In this document: piece after piece, positions 24,516 through 36,619 of the stretch
Numbering within the stretch: position 1 is the stretch's first letter
Layout of the letters: each line of letters opens with the position of its first letter
Source of the DNA: Meloidogyne chitwoodi
Taxonomy: Eukaryota > Nematoda > Chromadorea > Rhabditida > Meloidogynidae
Length of the DNA stretch: 64,000 bases
Assembly: GCA_015183035.1 (NCBI GenBank)
Contig: JACZZP010000004.1
Coordinates: 496,001 to 560,000 of the forward strand
Direction: 5' to 3'
Position numbers and translations under genes: made by a program
The notes under the pieces: model-generated
Told to the model about the DNA's origin: nothing
Seen by the model: the letters and a program-made list of their open reading frames with translations, nothing else
The model's database searches: none

Positions 24516-25954
24516 TAAGAACCGCTAGTAACCAATAGGACCGAGTAAATTATATGTACATATACCTATATAATTATTTTATTGAAATAATATTTATTTT
24601 TCATTTTTGTTTTATTTCAGATAAAGTAATTTGTAGGTATATGGCAGGGATGGGCAAGTTTCGGGTTTCGGATTGTTCGGGTTTTTTAGACATTTTTATT
24701 TCGGATATCGTATTTCGGATTTTATTTTTTTACATTTTTATTTCGGATTTCGGATTTTATTTTCCAATTTTGCCTATCGCTGGTATAAGGGTAGAATGAA
24801 ACTTCCAACGCCCACAAAAGCTTAAAAAGAAATTAGTTTATCTCCCTTTTTAAAGGACCAATTGGTACAATAATTTATTTAATAACTTTGTATCATGGTA
24901 CTAAATCTATATCCAAGTATTGGACCAGAAGTTTGAGTCCAGAAGCGTTGGTCCGGAAGTTTCGATTTGCCGTATGATGTTCTAGTTTAAACTAGAAGAT
25001 TTAATTAAACACTCAATTTAATCTCAAAATATTAAATAAATAAAATTATTAAAACATTGAAAATGATAAAAAATTAATTGAAGACCAAAATATTTGTTGA
25101 GGAATAAATGGGATGTTTTAACTTAAATATATTTACAAATTCTAATTTTTAATTGGGTTATATGTAGAATATTTTATTTAAAAAAATTTATTTTTCGGTC
25201 AATTTAAGAATATGGTGAATTTAAAAATTGGCTCATAAGAAACATCAAAAAATTATTTTATTTTTTCCAAGGCTATAATACTTTTCTGGGGTCTGTATTT
25301 TATACTTTTCCCGTTCAGACTTTTTTTTTTAATATTTTTTATTTAATAATTAAAGCATTATATTTATATATTTTTTAGATTGGATCAATAGCGCGAGAAT
25401 AATTAAAAGAATTATATTATTTTAATAAAGTGTATTATATACTAATATTTATATTGGTTTTGGGTGTGGGCATTAGTATATTTTTGCAAAAATTAACTGC
25501 TACTTTTTTTTTGGTTTTTGGGTCATTCATGAAAAGAAATAAATAAATATATTTTATTTGTTGAGTGTTTTTTGTCTGCCACATATTTATTGTTATTTTT
25601 ATTAAAGAAGAAGATGTTTTTGAAACCATTCAAATATACACAAATCTCAAAAAAGAGAGTAAAACAGACCTTTTTTATTTTAATTATTTTACAAAAAAAT
25701 ATTTATTTATAAGCTGTGTGATTTGTTTAATTTGTGTACTTTTTTAGTTATTTCTAAGCTTCTTTTTAATTAATCAGTCTAAAAGCACTCAAAATATAAT
25801 TAAATAAATATTGTCTATTATCATTATCAATTGATTTAATTATTTTTTAAAAATGTTAGAAAATTTTGAATTTTAATTTTAAAAAAAATTAAAATTTTTT
25901 AAGTAAAGGTGAGGCTTGTAATTAATAAAAACACCTTAAAGTGTAGAAGCTGTC

Positions 25955-26240
25955 CATATCGTGCGCCGACATTTGCGGCTGAGACATTTGCGGACCCGAC
26001 AGTTGCGGACGGGACATTGATAACAAAAAATTACCAATACCCGATACATAATGATCATGGGCCTTCAAAAAGATCAAATTATTTCCATTCAGAGATTCAT
26101 AAAGATTTTTCAGAATTTTATGTTAATTTTTTTTATTTTTGTAGAAATTTTTTTACAGTCATTGGTCCGCATGTGTCGGATCCGCAAAAGTCGGGTCCGC
26201 AAATGTCCCGTCCGCAAATGTCGGGTAGCCGTCCATATCT
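25955..26240. repeat. Inverted word-repeat element (TTTGCGGA type)
   Basis: The left part repeats GACATTTGCGG / GACAGTTGCGGACGGGAC and the right part repeats CCGCAAATGTC as its complement. It ends about 230 bases upstream of the tetraspanin start codon. Overlapping open frames at 25909-26286 arise from the repeat. Confidence 0.55.
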
Positions 26241-26375
26241 ATATTCTCGTTTTTTGAAATCTTTTATTTTCTTTTTCATTTTTTAAAATTCAATATTTGG
26301 CACACTCCTTGTAGACAAATATGTCAATATATTATTATTATCTATATTCCCTTTTTTATTAATTAGAATTTTATT

Positions 26376-26469
26376 TTATTTTCAGATCGAATAAAAAACA
26401 TTTATTGTATAAAATATATAAATAAATGTAGATATATTTAAATATTATTTAATGTAATTAATTATTTAA
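26376..26469 (+). promoter_or_regulatory. Possible trans-splice acceptor and 5' UTR of the tetraspanin gene
   Basis: TTTTATTTTCAG at about 26374-26385 is the strongest acceptor-like site before the start codon and would leave an 85-base leader. Spliced-leader addition is usual in nematodes; here it is inferred. Confidence 0.35.
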
Positions 26470-29400
26470 ATGACTCAACAATCTTCATCTGAACAAAATT
26501 TAAAAAGAAATGGAATTAATACACAACAAATAAAATATTCAATTGATAAAAGCAAAAATAACAAAACATCAAAATTTAAAAGTAAAGAACGGCAAACAGC
26601 AATACATTTAAATGTTGGAAATTTGTCAAGAGAGAGACAACATTTAGGTAAATATTTTTAATTAAATTGTCACTAAAAGAGATAAAATTGACATTTTGCC
26701 AATTAACAAAAATGGTAATAATAAGAGAATATTTAAAATCTTGAAGAACTATTTTTTCCGTTTCTGATTTTTTCAGAGGAGATGACCGTTTTGTAAAATT
26801 GGCAAAATGTCAATATTTTATTTTTTGATGAAAAATTAGATTTTTTTGTTAAATTTAGACATTTTAATTTATTAATTAAGCTGAAAAGAGACGGCCAAAA
26901 ATTGTTAGAATAGAAAAGCCTAGACAGGAAATTTGTGCTCCTCTTAAATGGCTATGCTTTATTATCAACTTTTGCATTTTTGTAAGAAAATAATTTTATT
27001 AAAATTTAAAAAAATTAAAAAGTGGTTAATTCTATTTTTATATTCTTATTTAAAAAAATTTTTTTAGAAGATTTTTAAATATTTTCTATAAAGTTGCAAA
27101 AATTTAATTAGTGCATTTACTCCTAAAAAGCTTCCATTTTTTCCAATAAAAATATTTATTTATTTATTTTCCTTACCAACAATTTTAAATATATCATTTT
27201 AGTCACTTAAACAAATTAAGAACATCTGCATTTAATAATGTATTTTTCGCTACCCCCAATATTTTAATAAAATATTATTTAAATTCGTTTGCTCAATTTC
27301 ACCATTAAATGACCTTGGGAAGCTTTTTAAAAAATAAAATATTAAGACGAAGAGGAATTCTTTACCATTATATTTTTAAATTTTTATCGTCTTAAAAAGA
27401 GCAAAATGAAAATAAAATGATGAATTAAATTAAAAAAAAATAAATTTAATTCAAAATAAATTTAATATGGTCTAACTAAATACCCAAGATATGGGTATAA
27501 ATTTTAGAATATTAACAAAATACATTTTCTATCAAACTATATACCATTCGAAAGAGCTTAACGAGTTTAGTTGAAAGACATCAAAATTTCGATTGTGACG
27601 CATATCTGAGCCGAGCTACAATATTCTGAAAATCGAAAAACCATAGGGGGGACCAAGCTCATTTAGGTGATTACCGCGGCTGCTCCACTGCTGTATATAT
27701 GCGGAAAAATGTTTTTGCCGTTGCAGAAAATTCCAGGCATCTCCATTGAAATTAAATCATATCTGTTTAGTATTCAGAATTTTTCCCAAAATATAAAAGT
27801 AAAAAAATAAAATAATAAAATTTATTTCTAATTTATTTTCTAATTTTAAATATTTTTAAAGTTAGTCTCGGTTGCCTGTCTCGCATTGGGTCTTTATTTA
27901 TTTGTAAATGCTCCTCGTTCAATAACAGAACCAGCAGATGTATTGTTAAATCCAGCAGTACTTCTTGCCTCTATTGGCCTTTGTTCAGGTGTTGTTTCAC
28001 TTTTTGGAATGTTTGGAGCACTCAGGGACAATGTTATTTTACTTAAATTGGTAAACTTATTCTAACTAATTTATTTATTATTTATTTAATTATTCTATTT
28101 CCTATTATTTTCAAAATTTATTTATAATTATTTAATTATTTTTTATAGTTTTCCTTATGTGTTTTCTTTGCTTATTTATCGTTGGTTGTAAGCACATGTC
28201 TTCTATTTCTATTGGTATGCTTAATATATATTTTTGAGTTATCTTAGGGTTTTAACAAAAAATTCTCAAAATTGTTTGTTCCTCGGTGATACCAGTTCAA
28301 ATATTTTTGCAAAATTTCCCTTTTTTGGAAATTTAATAGAAGAAAGGTGTTACGATCTTAAGTGTCCTACTTAGAGTGACAAGTGTTCGAGATTAACTGA
28401 AGAGTAGACGAGCAACAAGCAAATAGTTTATCACAAAGTAAAGACAATGAAGGTAGAGAATAGGTTGAAATGTAGATGTAGACGAGGGTTGACTCAGGTT
28501 GTGATCTGGGAGTCGGATCCTTCTGGTTATTTACTGGTGCTTATATAGTATGTTTACTAGACCGTTAAAGGTGTCTATAAATGACCACCACTCATATACA
28601 ACAAAAGGTTTTACAGTGCTTTATATTCCTGTATATATAATATATATTTTTAAGTTAACTTATGGTTTTATTTAACACAAAATCATCAAATATGTTTTTT
28701 ATGAGTAAGGTCAAATATTTTTGTAAAATTTCCTCTTTTTGGAAATTTAATAAAAAACTTAAATAAAATTTTCGAATGTTGCACTAAAAAGGTTTACTCT
28801 TTTTACTAGAAAATTCTAAATTTGTGGTTCTGATATTTTTAATTTTATTTCAACAGGGAACAATTAAAAAAACTTAAATAAATATTTTTATTTAATTATT
28901 TTAAGTTTTATTCTGATGTTAGTGGAGATTCTTCAACTTTAATTTCTATTCAATCTGTTCTTCTTCATTCAATCGCTCGATATCATTCCAATAAAAATTA
29001 TGCTGATTTTATAGATTATCTTCAAGAACAAGTAAATTAATTTTATTTAATTAAAAATAATTTAAAAAGCTTGAATGTTGTGGAAGTACAACATTCCATG
29101 ATTGGCAATTTAGTGAACAATTTAAGTGTAATTCGTCTAATCCATATCCTGAACGGTTTATAATTATTTTTTTTAATTATTTAAAAAAAATATATAATTT
29201 TTAATTATTAAAAAAAAAATAATTTTTTAGTTGTGGAGTGCCATATTCTTGTTGTAGAAAATCTGTTGTTTCTAGAGCAGGTGCTGGAGAAGTCCAAAAC
29301 CCTCTTACACCTGCAATTCGCTCAATTCAATGTTGGCAAAATGCTCAAAAGAAACGTGAACAGGAACTTGATTCTGTACTTTTTTTTAAATTTTTATTTG

Positions 29401-31624
29401 GAGTACAAGGCGTTTGCATTAAGAGTATTGCAGCAAATCGATTCTCAAAAATATGAACTTCCCGATTAAAAAATTTTTTGAAAATTTTCTCGAAATTTGC
29501 TAATAAAAAATTTGCAAAATTCTCAATTTTAAAAAACGAAAATTATAAAATTTTGACCCAAATTTATTATCTATTCGTGGATATCCAATGTTATATCCGT
29601 TTTTTCAAGATATAGTCAATTTGATAAAATTTTAATTATTTTTATTTAAATAAAATCTTTCCCAAAAACAGAAGCAAACTAAAAAAACAAAATTAAATTT
29701 TTAAAGGATATTTATGTCCTTGGATGTCTACAACCTTTACGTACTTTATTTGACTCACATGCTTTACATATTGGAATGATTGTTCTTTCAATTATATTCC
29801 CAGTGGTTGGTTGTTTTTAATTATTTAGAAGGATTTTCATAAAAAAGCTTAAAAGATGAGAAAAATTGAAATAAAATTTTTGAAATTTTTGTTCCAAAAT
29901 TTTTTTTTCAATTTGTAAAATCAAGAAAATTTTTGTTTGGTCATTTAATCCATTAATTATAATTTATTTTAATATTTAAAGTGTGTAACTGTATGCCTCT
30001 CGCAATGTTTGGCAAGACAAATAGATTACCAACATTTTTTGCTTAGAAGAGAGCAAAGACGAATAGCTAGAAATGAAAGAAGAGAAAGAAGATATTTGGA
30101 ACAAAAAGGAGAATTTAAAATTGTAAAAAATAAGGAAAGAGCTCTAATTAAAGCACGTGTGATTTTATTTTTAAATTCTTAAGAAAATAGTTGAAAAATC
30201 AAAAATCCTAAAAATTATTAGAGAATTTTAGGAAAAACTCTCTTGCAAAAATAAATAGGGCCAATAAAAAAGGAAGGAAAGAGGAACATATTTGCAGAAT
30301 TTAATACACATAAATTAATGGAAAATTATAATTTTGTATATTAAGTAGTTTCTCTAAAAATTTATTTTTCAACTTTTCTAATAATTTTTGGATATTCTAT
30401 TGGAAATGGTGCTTCTATTAGAGCATTTATATATTAAAATTTTAATTAAAAAATTATTTAAGGGAGAACAAAACAAAAAATCAGTAAAACAAAATGTACA
30501 ACAAACAAAAGAAAAAGAAGAAAAAGAAAATAATAATAATATTGATGTTGTTATTCCTCTTAGTAATAAAAGAAGAATTTCTCCTCCAAAAGTTAAGCCA
30601 CCACCTACACCAAAGTTTTAATAACAAATTAATTTAATTTATTTATTTATTTTAAAGAAATGATGATGAAGCAGCTCATTTAGGAACAGCAATTAAAGCA
30701 GGAAAAATTGAATGGAAGGTAAAGTTGTTTTTTATCTGTTCCTACCTTTCTGCTTATTTTCTCTTACATATCCTTTATTTATATGTTAAGACAAAAAAGA
30801 AAAGTAAATAATAATAAAGTATGTATAATAAATAGTTTACCTAAAATCAAATATTATTAATAAATATTAGCAAAAGTAAACTTCTGCTTACAAAAATACA
30901 TTGGAAATGGCTCTAGTTCCTAAGACAAACAACCAATAGATGGGATAAAACAAGTTTATAAATTTCATATAATTTGTGTTAATTAATATTAAGTATTTTA
31001 AACAAAAAAAATATTTCTAAAAAAAATTATGCGAATAAATATATACAATATTAATTAATACAATTTATTTAACAAATATGTATAGGTAGCATTTGAATTG
31101 TTAATGTTACGGTTTTACTTTAATTCTTCTCTTCATTTATATTTTTGTAAGCGGAGTTTTTACTTCTGCTAATATTAAAATAATTAAAAATTTCAAATTA
31201 TTTTAAAAAATTTCCAAAAATTGCATAAAATATTTTATTTAAAAAATTAAATTTAATTAATTAATTAATTTAATTTTAGATAGCAAAAGTTGGAACAAAG
31301 TCAAAATGTGAATCAAGAGCTGCTAGTTTCTCTCCTCTTCGTAATATATTTATTAAAAAAGATAATAATGAAAACAACAAAAATTTTGAAGGAAAACGTA
31401 AATCAATGACTCTTGATAATTGTCCAAATAATAAAAAAAATAAAAAACGGGTAATAGAAAATAATAAAAAATTTGAAAAACAAAAACAACAATTAAAGCA
31501 GAAAAGCCATAAAAATGATATTTTTAATTTTGAAAAATTAAAAAATTGTAAAAATAATTTTCCTGAGCCAACTGCACCACCAATGTATTTTACTATGCAA
31601 TTACAGCAACATCATTTTAATTAA
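26470..31624 (+). CDS. Tetraspanin with a long basic cytoplasmic tail
   Basis: Twelve exons: 26470-26647, 26881-26981, 27862-28050, 28149-28214, 28906-29031, 29070-29155, 29231-29375, 29707-29805, 29982-30158, 30463-30614, 30658-30718 and 31280-31624; about 574 residues with consistent phases. After a 70-residue basic N-terminus comes TM1 (LKWLCFIINFCIF), then TM2 (LLASIGLCSGVVSLFGMFGA), TM3 (CVFFAYLSLVVSTCLLFLL), a large extracellular loop with the hallmark CCG (LECCGSTTFHDW), PYSCC and GC, and TM4 (IGMIVLSIIFPV). The tail after TM4 is about 280 residues, Lys/Asn/Gln-rich with a proline-rich PPKVKPPPTPK segment. Most tetraspanins are 220-300 residues with short tails. It should organise membrane microdomains; the tail could bind cytoskeletal or signalling partners, which is inference. 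The least certain junctions are the donors after exons 7 (CT/GTACTT) and 8 (GTG/GTTGGT). Confidence 0.8.
27535..27690. repeat. Fragment of the palindromic MITE family in tetraspanin intron 2
   Basis: Contains CATTCGAAAGAGCT, CTGAGCCGAG, an A-rich CGAAAAACCATAGGGGGGA and TTACCGCGGCTGCT, all shared with the element at 34757-35413. Only one arm is visible. Confidence 0.55.
28365..28625. repeat. Unclassified GC-richer insertion in tetraspanin intron 4
   Basis: A block of clearly higher GC than the intron around it (TGATCTGGGAGTCGGATCC, TTACTGGTGCTTATATAGT). Looks like a transposon or LTR fragment but matches no other copy in the window convincingly. Confidence 0.35.
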
Positions 31625-34225
31625 TTTTATTTTATTTTTTTGTTTGTATAAATGTATTTATTTTTAAATTTTAAAAATAAAATTGCGTGTTTTTTATTTA
31701 GTCACTTCAATAATTTTTTTATTTTTTCATCTAGATTTTCTGGCATTTTGTTATCTTTCAGTTATTTTTGTGTTATTCAAGGTATATTCTTCTGCAATGT
31801 CTTTATATTACAGTATTCTCAATAATAAGTTTAAGTTCTTTCTTAGATTGGAAATTTTAGAATGAGGATAAGTTGTTCTTTTTTAGTTTATTCTTTAGCT
31901 TATTTTATTGTCTTTCTTACATAGAAAATGTTTTAAAAAAGTTTAAAAAATTGAACTAAGAAAAGAATCAAAAATTTAATGAAACTACTTAATAGGCCAA
32001 ATTACAATATTTTCTTTAATTTAAATTTAATAAATTAATGCTAATTGTCTTTTGCCTTCATTTTGATATATTATTTTTGTAAGGGAGTTAAAAGCTCTCT
32101 AATCTTGTTTATCTCCAGTAAATTGCTTTAATATTTTTTAATTTTAGGTCTGTCAGTAGCTGAGGAGATATGAACGAAATAACGTTCTTTGTATAAATTT
32201 TAATTAAATATTATTTAATTTAAAAAATAAAAATTATAAAGCATCTGGTTAGCTTTTCTTGCTTTATAAAAAACTTAATTTTTTCTCAAGTCTTCAAATA
32301 TAAAAACCAAAATATTGTTATATCAATAATATTAATTTTAAAGCATTACCAAAATTTATTATTTAAAAAAGTTTTCTTAAGATATTCTCAAAATATACTA
32401 AATTATTCTTTTCTTTTTTATTGAGAAAAAAGTATATCACAGAAATATAGTCAATAAATAATTTACAAATTCAAAAATTAGTAAATAAATAAATATTAGC
32501 AGAAGTAAACTTCTGCTTACAAAAATACAACATGGGAAACTGAACTTCAGATATTGACCGACAACATTAATAGTAAATCATGTACTATATTAATTTCATA
32601 TAAATTGTATTAATTAATATTAAATATTTTATAAAAAAATTTAGTACAAAAAACAATTTTATGGGAATAAATATACCTAAACAATTAATATTAATTAAAT
32701 TTATTTAACAAATATATATTTAGCATTTGAATTGTTAATTCGTTTGTTAAAAAGTTGATGTATATCCTTATATTTTTGTAAGCAGCATTTTTACTTCTGC
32801 TAATATAATTAAAATATTTAAAAAAAATTTCAAATTATTTTAAAAAATTTCCAAAAATTGCATAAAAATATTATTTAAAAATTAAATTTATTTAATTTTT
32901 AAATTGAATAATTTAAGTAAAAATAGAATATATAATTGGCTTTTTCTATTGTTCAATTTTCCATCTTTTTTATTTTTTTGGTTTTAAAAAATATTGCATT
33001 TAGTTACCCAGAAAATGTTTTAAAAAAGTTTAAAAAATTAAAATATGAAAAAAATCAAATTTAGTGAAATTACTTAATATGCAAAATTACAATCTTCTTT
33101 TTATTATATTGTATTTATTTACTAAACATATTTTAGGAATGCACTTGTGAATATTTAATTTTTGCAAGGGAGTTTGTTTTAAACTCTCTAATTTTGTTTA
33201 ATTCCTCTCCATTTATTTAAAAATGTTTTGGCATCAGATGGAATTATTTGCGTAATATATCTGTGTGAAACAACGTTTGTGGTTATTTATACTATTATTT
33301 AAAGAATTATTAAAAAATATAAAGGAAAATTAAAAATTATTTGTTTAGCTTCCACTATTTTAGAAAAAATTTAATATTTTTTCTAAATTCTGAAGAAATT
33401 GTGACTAGTGCTAGTTTTATTTTAAATTATTTAAATAATATAAACTATTTTTATTTAATTATTTTAAATGTAGCAATTATTTTGATATTATTTTTAGAGG
33501 CCAGTAGATGTCGTTATTTTATTTTTGGGAGCTAAATATGCTTTAGCTAAAATTTATTTTAAGTAAATGTATGCTTAAATACTTTAAGGAGTAAAAAGGT
33601 TTTTGCTTTAAGGGTTAATGATAAACTTAAAAATTAAAAGTAAAAAATCTGAGATTTAAATAAAATTAATTCAAAACAAAAAAATTTAATTTTAACTGTA
33701 TACCCCTGACAGTGTTGGCAAATAGATTACCAACATTTTTTACTTAGAAGAGATATTTTCAGATATCCTTTGACCTTATAAGTGTGAAAAATTTAATGAG
33801 ATCACGCAAAAGTGCAATAAATAATTTTTAAAATAAAATACTATTAAACTTAGCAGAAGTAATACTTCTACTTACAAAAATAATATGGAAACGGAGCTTC
33901 ACCAAGGATCGACAACGAATAGAATAATAGTAAACCATCTATGTATATAAATTTAATTTTGTGTTAATTAATATTAAATATTTAATAAAGAAAAAGTCGT
34001 GTCCGGTGATCCATTACCTTTCTAAAATTAAAAAAAATAAAGTATAAAAATAAGATTTTGTTTCTTGAATTTATTTTATTTAATTCTCTAAATTTTTTGG
34101 TTAAAAGGTCATCATTATATCTTTTCAAAGAAGAGAAAAATTTTTATACTCTTGATAGAATATTTAGTAATAAAATGTGAATAAACTTTAGCTAAAATAT
34201 AATTTAGCTTACAAAAATACAATCA
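30860..34225. repeat. Sm-site/hairpin element cluster, nine copies
   Basis: Minus copies at 30867-30899, 32495-32528, 33848-33882 and 34188-34219; plus copies at 31139-31173, 32082-32105, 32770-32804, 33157-33192 and 33519-33552. The pairs 30867(-)/31139(+) and 32495(-)/32770(+) are head to head about 240 bases apart and share an AT-rich centre with TGTATTAATTAATATTAA-like sequence. Stems include AGCAGAAG...CTTCTGCT, AGGGAGTTT...AAACTCTCT and AGCTAAA...TTTAGCT. Copies at 32082, 33157 and 36625 share longer flanks (TACTTAATA upstream). The first pair lies in the last intron of the tetraspanin gene; the rest are downstream of it. Confidence 0.5.
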
Positions 34226-34756
34226 TAATGCAAAAATATCCACTAATAATATCAAAATAATTGCTAAATTTAAAGTAATAGAATAAAAATAATTTATATT
34301 ATTTAAATAATTTAAAATGAAAAGAAAAAAAATAAGCTTTTAGTCCTAGGTAGAATTGTTTATAAGTTTTTTTTAATTTTGAAAATAAAATTGAATGTTT
34401 TTTTATTATTTGGGTCTGTTTTCCGCGTTTGTTATTGTAAAATAATTTAAAAATTGACATCCAAAATAAATAAAAAATTAAAAAATGAGGATATAATGTT
34501 TATCAAAATTTATAATCAAAAATAATTTTAAAAAATGTTATTGTTTATGATAAATATTATCAATAATAAAGCTAAAACGCTCAAATCTCACTTTTGTTTA
34601 AAAATTGATTTCTTAAAAAATTTCACAAATTTCAGGAGGAAAATACATCGTTGGTAGATGGAACGAAACATGAATACATGGAAGATATGGATATTTTAAT
34701 TGTTTATGATATTGATTAAAATAATGTTGCGAAACTGTACGATCATTTGTATATGA

Positions 34757-35413
34757 AGATCCGGATCTGGTGAAGTATAGGTGGTTTTTTTATAGCGGTT
34801 CAATTTACACAAGTGAGGTGTTATTCGAAAGAGCTCGGCGAGCTGAGTCGAACTAGCCCTGAACGAAGTCGAACCAACTACTCTGAGCCGAGATACAGAC
34901 CCCCGAAAATTGAAAAACCATAGGGGGGAGTAAGCTCTTATTAGTGATTACCGCGGCTGCTACTAAATTATTTTCACTGAATTATTTTGTTGTAATTTGC
35001 GCCGTAGAATAACGCATGTACCAAAAAGCCAACCAGGGATGGGCTCTCACACGAAGAAGTGATAAAACACTCTCTGTAGGTTCAAGTTTGGCGTGTTTCC
35101 AGCAAACTTCGATCTTTCATAACTTTGTTCAAAATCGTTCAATCTCGACAATTTTGGTCTCATTCGATAGGTCTCAAAGAGACCTATCGAATGAGCTATC
35201 ATACTCATATTCGACTTTTCCACCCCAAAACTGAGTTTACTCCCCCCTATGGTTTTTCGATTTTCGGGGGTCTGTATCTCGGCTCAGAGTAGTTGGTTCG
35301 ACTTCGTTCAGGGCTAGTTCGACTCAGCTCGCCGAGCTCTTTCGAATAACACCTTACTTGTGTAAATTGAACCGCTACAAAAAAACCACCTATACTTAAC
35401 CAGATTCGAAGAT
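34757..35413. mobile_element. Palindromic MITE, full-length copy
   Basis: Left arm from GATCCGGATCTGGTGAAGTA to about 34970 and right arm from about 35220 to 35413 are inverted copies. Both carry GAGCTCGGCGAGCTGAGTCG, CTGAGCCGAGATACAG and the GGGGGGAGTAAGCTC block. The centre (34980-35215) contains AATAACGCATGTACCAAAAA and a short open frame with no resemblance to a transposase, so this is non-autonomous. Confidence 0.7.
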
Positions 35414-35764
35414 CCTTTGGCTTTGAATTTAAATCTAAATAAGAAATTAAAATTTAAGAAATTTCTAGAATTGATCTATGAGACTAGACCGTCCTTATCC
35501 TTGAAATTCAATCAAATATAAAAGTGGGAAGATAATTTCGTTTATGCGGGAAAATGTTCGCTAGTTTTGTCCGCATTAATTTATTTAAAGGAATAAAAAT
35601 AGGTTTTATTTTTAAAATGCATCAATTTCTCTTCTTTTCACATCTTTCCTACATATAAATTAACAAAGATAACATTTAATCAAAAAAATGCACTTGAGAA
35701 AGTTAATTATATTACTTGCGGACATCTGTCCGCATATCCGGAAGTAATGGTTGGAAGCTTAAAT

Positions 35765-36134
35765 CCTATTTATAAAAAATAAGAACTAACTTTTGTGTTT
35801 GCGCAGATAGACGAGTAACACCAATAACTTGATATGTTTTTCCTCTCTGTCCAAAATTAGTTAATCGAATAGTAACTCCATTAAACGCATTTACTAATTT
35901 ATTGTGTTGTTTATCAGTAATATTAATATTATTGTCAAGTCGTTTTAATGGTAATTCCAAAATGTCAGCAATAAGATTAATTGCAGGCATTTTATTAAAG
36001 TTTTTTGCAAGTTCCAAATCATAATCTTTTATAATTGCACAAAAACGGCGATTAGTTTTTTGAATAAGAATTAATTTATAAAAGTCAAGAAATTTGAATA
36101 TATCAAGTAATGTTTCATTAGGTAGTTGTTTCAT
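35765..36134 (-). CDS. F-box / PAZ-fragment chimera
   Basis: About 122 residues if read as one exon. Residues 1-45 look like a nematode F-box (MKQLPNETLLDIFKFLDFY, then QKTNRRF), the Skp1-binding motif of SCF ubiquitin ligases. From about residue 50 the sequence instead resembles the linker and start of an Argonaute PAZ domain: MPAINLIADIL, then ITDKQHNKLVNAFNGVTIRL and GKTYQVIGVTRLSAQTQ, matching the order of the human AGO2 region with its KYRVCNVTRRPA segment. The rest of PAZ, the MID domain and the PIWI domain are missing. The frame stops after LVLIFYK, though AAAA/GTTAGT could be a donor; no downstream exon is apparent before transposon-like sequence. TTTCAG sits directly before AAACAATG, so it is either trans-spliced or has upstream exons. 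Could be a new fusion gene or a retained fragment of one. Confidence 0.6.
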
Positions 36135-36619
36135 TGTTTCTGAAATTTTTAAAAAGGATTTTCAAGTATAAAAGACCCATTAAACTTAAGTTATATATTG
36201 ACTGATTATTTACTTAATATAATTTATTAAATTTAAATTTAAATAAAGGCATAATTGGTAAATATAAAATGATAGAATACGTCGTTTGAATGAATTATTT
36301 TTGGATGTCAATGTTTGAATTGACAAATATACAACCCTGTCCTATTTTGTTTTTAAATTATGAAAACAAAAAAATAAGAATGTAGAAAATAATAATATGA
36401 CTAAAATATAGCCTTAAATAGTAAAAATTGTTTATTTAAACAAAACGCCAAAAGTAAATTTTGAATAAAAGAAAATTGATCCCATATATAAGAGTAAGTT
36501 AGAGAAGCCAAAGAAAAAAAATTAAAAAATTAGTAAAACTACTTAATAAGCAAAATTACACTTTACTTTAGCTTAGTAGAATAAATAGCGGATGTTTGCT
36601 GACTTCCTTCGTCTTTTCG

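Larger units (their letters stand above)
18450..26370. other. Gene desert of degenerate AT-rich repeats
   Basis: I see no credible exon. Contents: degenerate repeats of AAGTTTTAAGTTCAAGC at about 19850-20020 and 21880-22210; a partial palindromic-MITE copy at 21465-21590 (AGGGGGGAGTAAGCTC); minus-strand Sm/hairpin elements at 23729-23759, 24180-24212 and 24477-24512; a word-repeat element of the TTTCGGATT type at about 24640-24790; and an inverted TTTGCGGA-type element at 25955-26240. Short open frames at 21134, 24554, 25565 and 25909 lie in these repeats or in low-complexity AT and show no family resemblance. Confidence 0.6.

Noticed and set aside
25909..26286. 125-residue open frame before the tetraspanin
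   Set aside because: Generated by the inverted TTTGCGGA repeats; no start context or homology.
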